From positions 253,108 to 317,107 of the forward strand of contig VZRZ01005482.1 of the NCBI GenBank assembly GCA_013398175.1: a DNA stretch of 64,000 nt. The letters are read 5' to 3'. Below, piece after piece: positions 63,801 through 64,000 of this stretch. The notes below the pieces were generated by a model, which saw only the letters and a program-made list of their open reading frames with translations, was not told where the DNA came from and ran no database searches. Each line of letters opens with the position of its first letter. Within the stretch, counting starts at the first letter, position 1. The position numbers and the translations under genes were made by a program. Source of the DNA: Climacteris rufus. Taxonomy: Eukaryota; Chordata; Aves; Passeriformes; Climacteridae.

Positions 63801-64000
63801 GGCAGAAATCGATTACCACGACACTAGATTTATGTCTCTATTGCACTCTATATACATCTCCTATTTGTTCTAACTTCATGGAAGGATATTTAATACATAA
63901 TGGAAAGAGGCTTTTGCTTTTGATTTATTTTTTGTTTATTATTTTTGGCATTCCTTGGAGAAATTCTGGAAATCAATACTTGAATGTGAGTGTGCCTGGA
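60856..64000. other. Noncoding stretch, no gene recognised
   Basis: The frames at 61247-61510, 61927-62199 and 63523-63792 (all plus, 87 to 90 codons) resemble no family I know and lack clear splice borders. One tandem duplication at 62663-62700 is listed separately. GATCACGCA occurs twice near 63274 and 63351. No RNA gene or clear transposon seen. Confidence 0.5.
62663..62700. repeat. 19-base tandem duplication
   Basis: GGGAAAAGTAAAAGTGATG is followed directly by GGGAAAAGTAAGAGTGATG, one base different, and then by the beginning of a third unit (GGGATAAGG). A recent local slippage or duplication event. Confidence 0.9.

Noticed and set aside
1..64000. CRISPR arrays, operons, phage or plasmid features, tRNA or rRNA genes
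   Set aside because: No regularly spaced repeats, no dense coding and no recognisable structural RNA. The sequence is vertebrate-like throughout.

Overview
The window looks like nuclear DNA of a sauropsid vertebrate, most probably a bird. It is AT-rich and short of CpG. The interspersed repeats I can recognise are few, old and decayed: CR1 and L2 LINE pieces, one MIR-type (CORE) SINE piece and two pieces of a palindromic MITE-like repeat. I see no mammalian L1, Alu or B-type SINE. One N-filled assembly gap (56671-56751) sits inside a C homopolymer. Prokaryotic features (operons, ribosome binding sites, CRISPR) are absent. The organism call is an inference; a turtle or crocodilian cannot be excluded from sequence alone.

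No complete protein-coding gene is visible. The longest open frame is 150 codons and resembles no family I know. Three minus-strand segments look like exons: 20850-21024 (best: splice acceptor, one open frame, splice donor), about 48048-48341 (good acceptor, local CpG retention, possible frame break) and 60645-60855 (acceptor and strong donor-like site, but a stop beside the donor). They could be exons of one minus-strand gene with long introns, or chance pseudo-exons. I could not name a gene, and none is claimed with high confidence.

Layout: 1-17900 is mostly featureless, with a CRE palindrome near 5.5 kb, a CpG-richer patch near 13.8-14.1 kb and two perfect short hairpins near 15.2 and 15.8 kb. 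17.9-22.3 kb is the densest candidate regulatory region (GATA, SOX, TCF and homeodomain motifs) and holds the best exon candidate. 22.7-23.9 kb resembles a 3' UTR end. 25.9-26.35 kb has a G-rich box followed by TATAAA and clustered CpGs. 27.1 kb holds a MIR-type piece. 29.8-30.1 and 34.8-34.9 kb look like further conserved noncoding candidates. 41.0 kb (L2, minus), 43.2 kb (CR1, minus), 51.0-52.0 kb (CR1, plus) and 57.3-58.1 kb (CR1, plus) are ancient LINE remains. 55.5-55.9 kb is another enhancer-like block with POU octamer-type sites.

The simplest reading is intronic or intergenic sequence with embedded regulatory elements. Conservation, transcript and repeat-library searches would decide each proposal; none could be run here, and all family assignments rest on recognition of the sequence.
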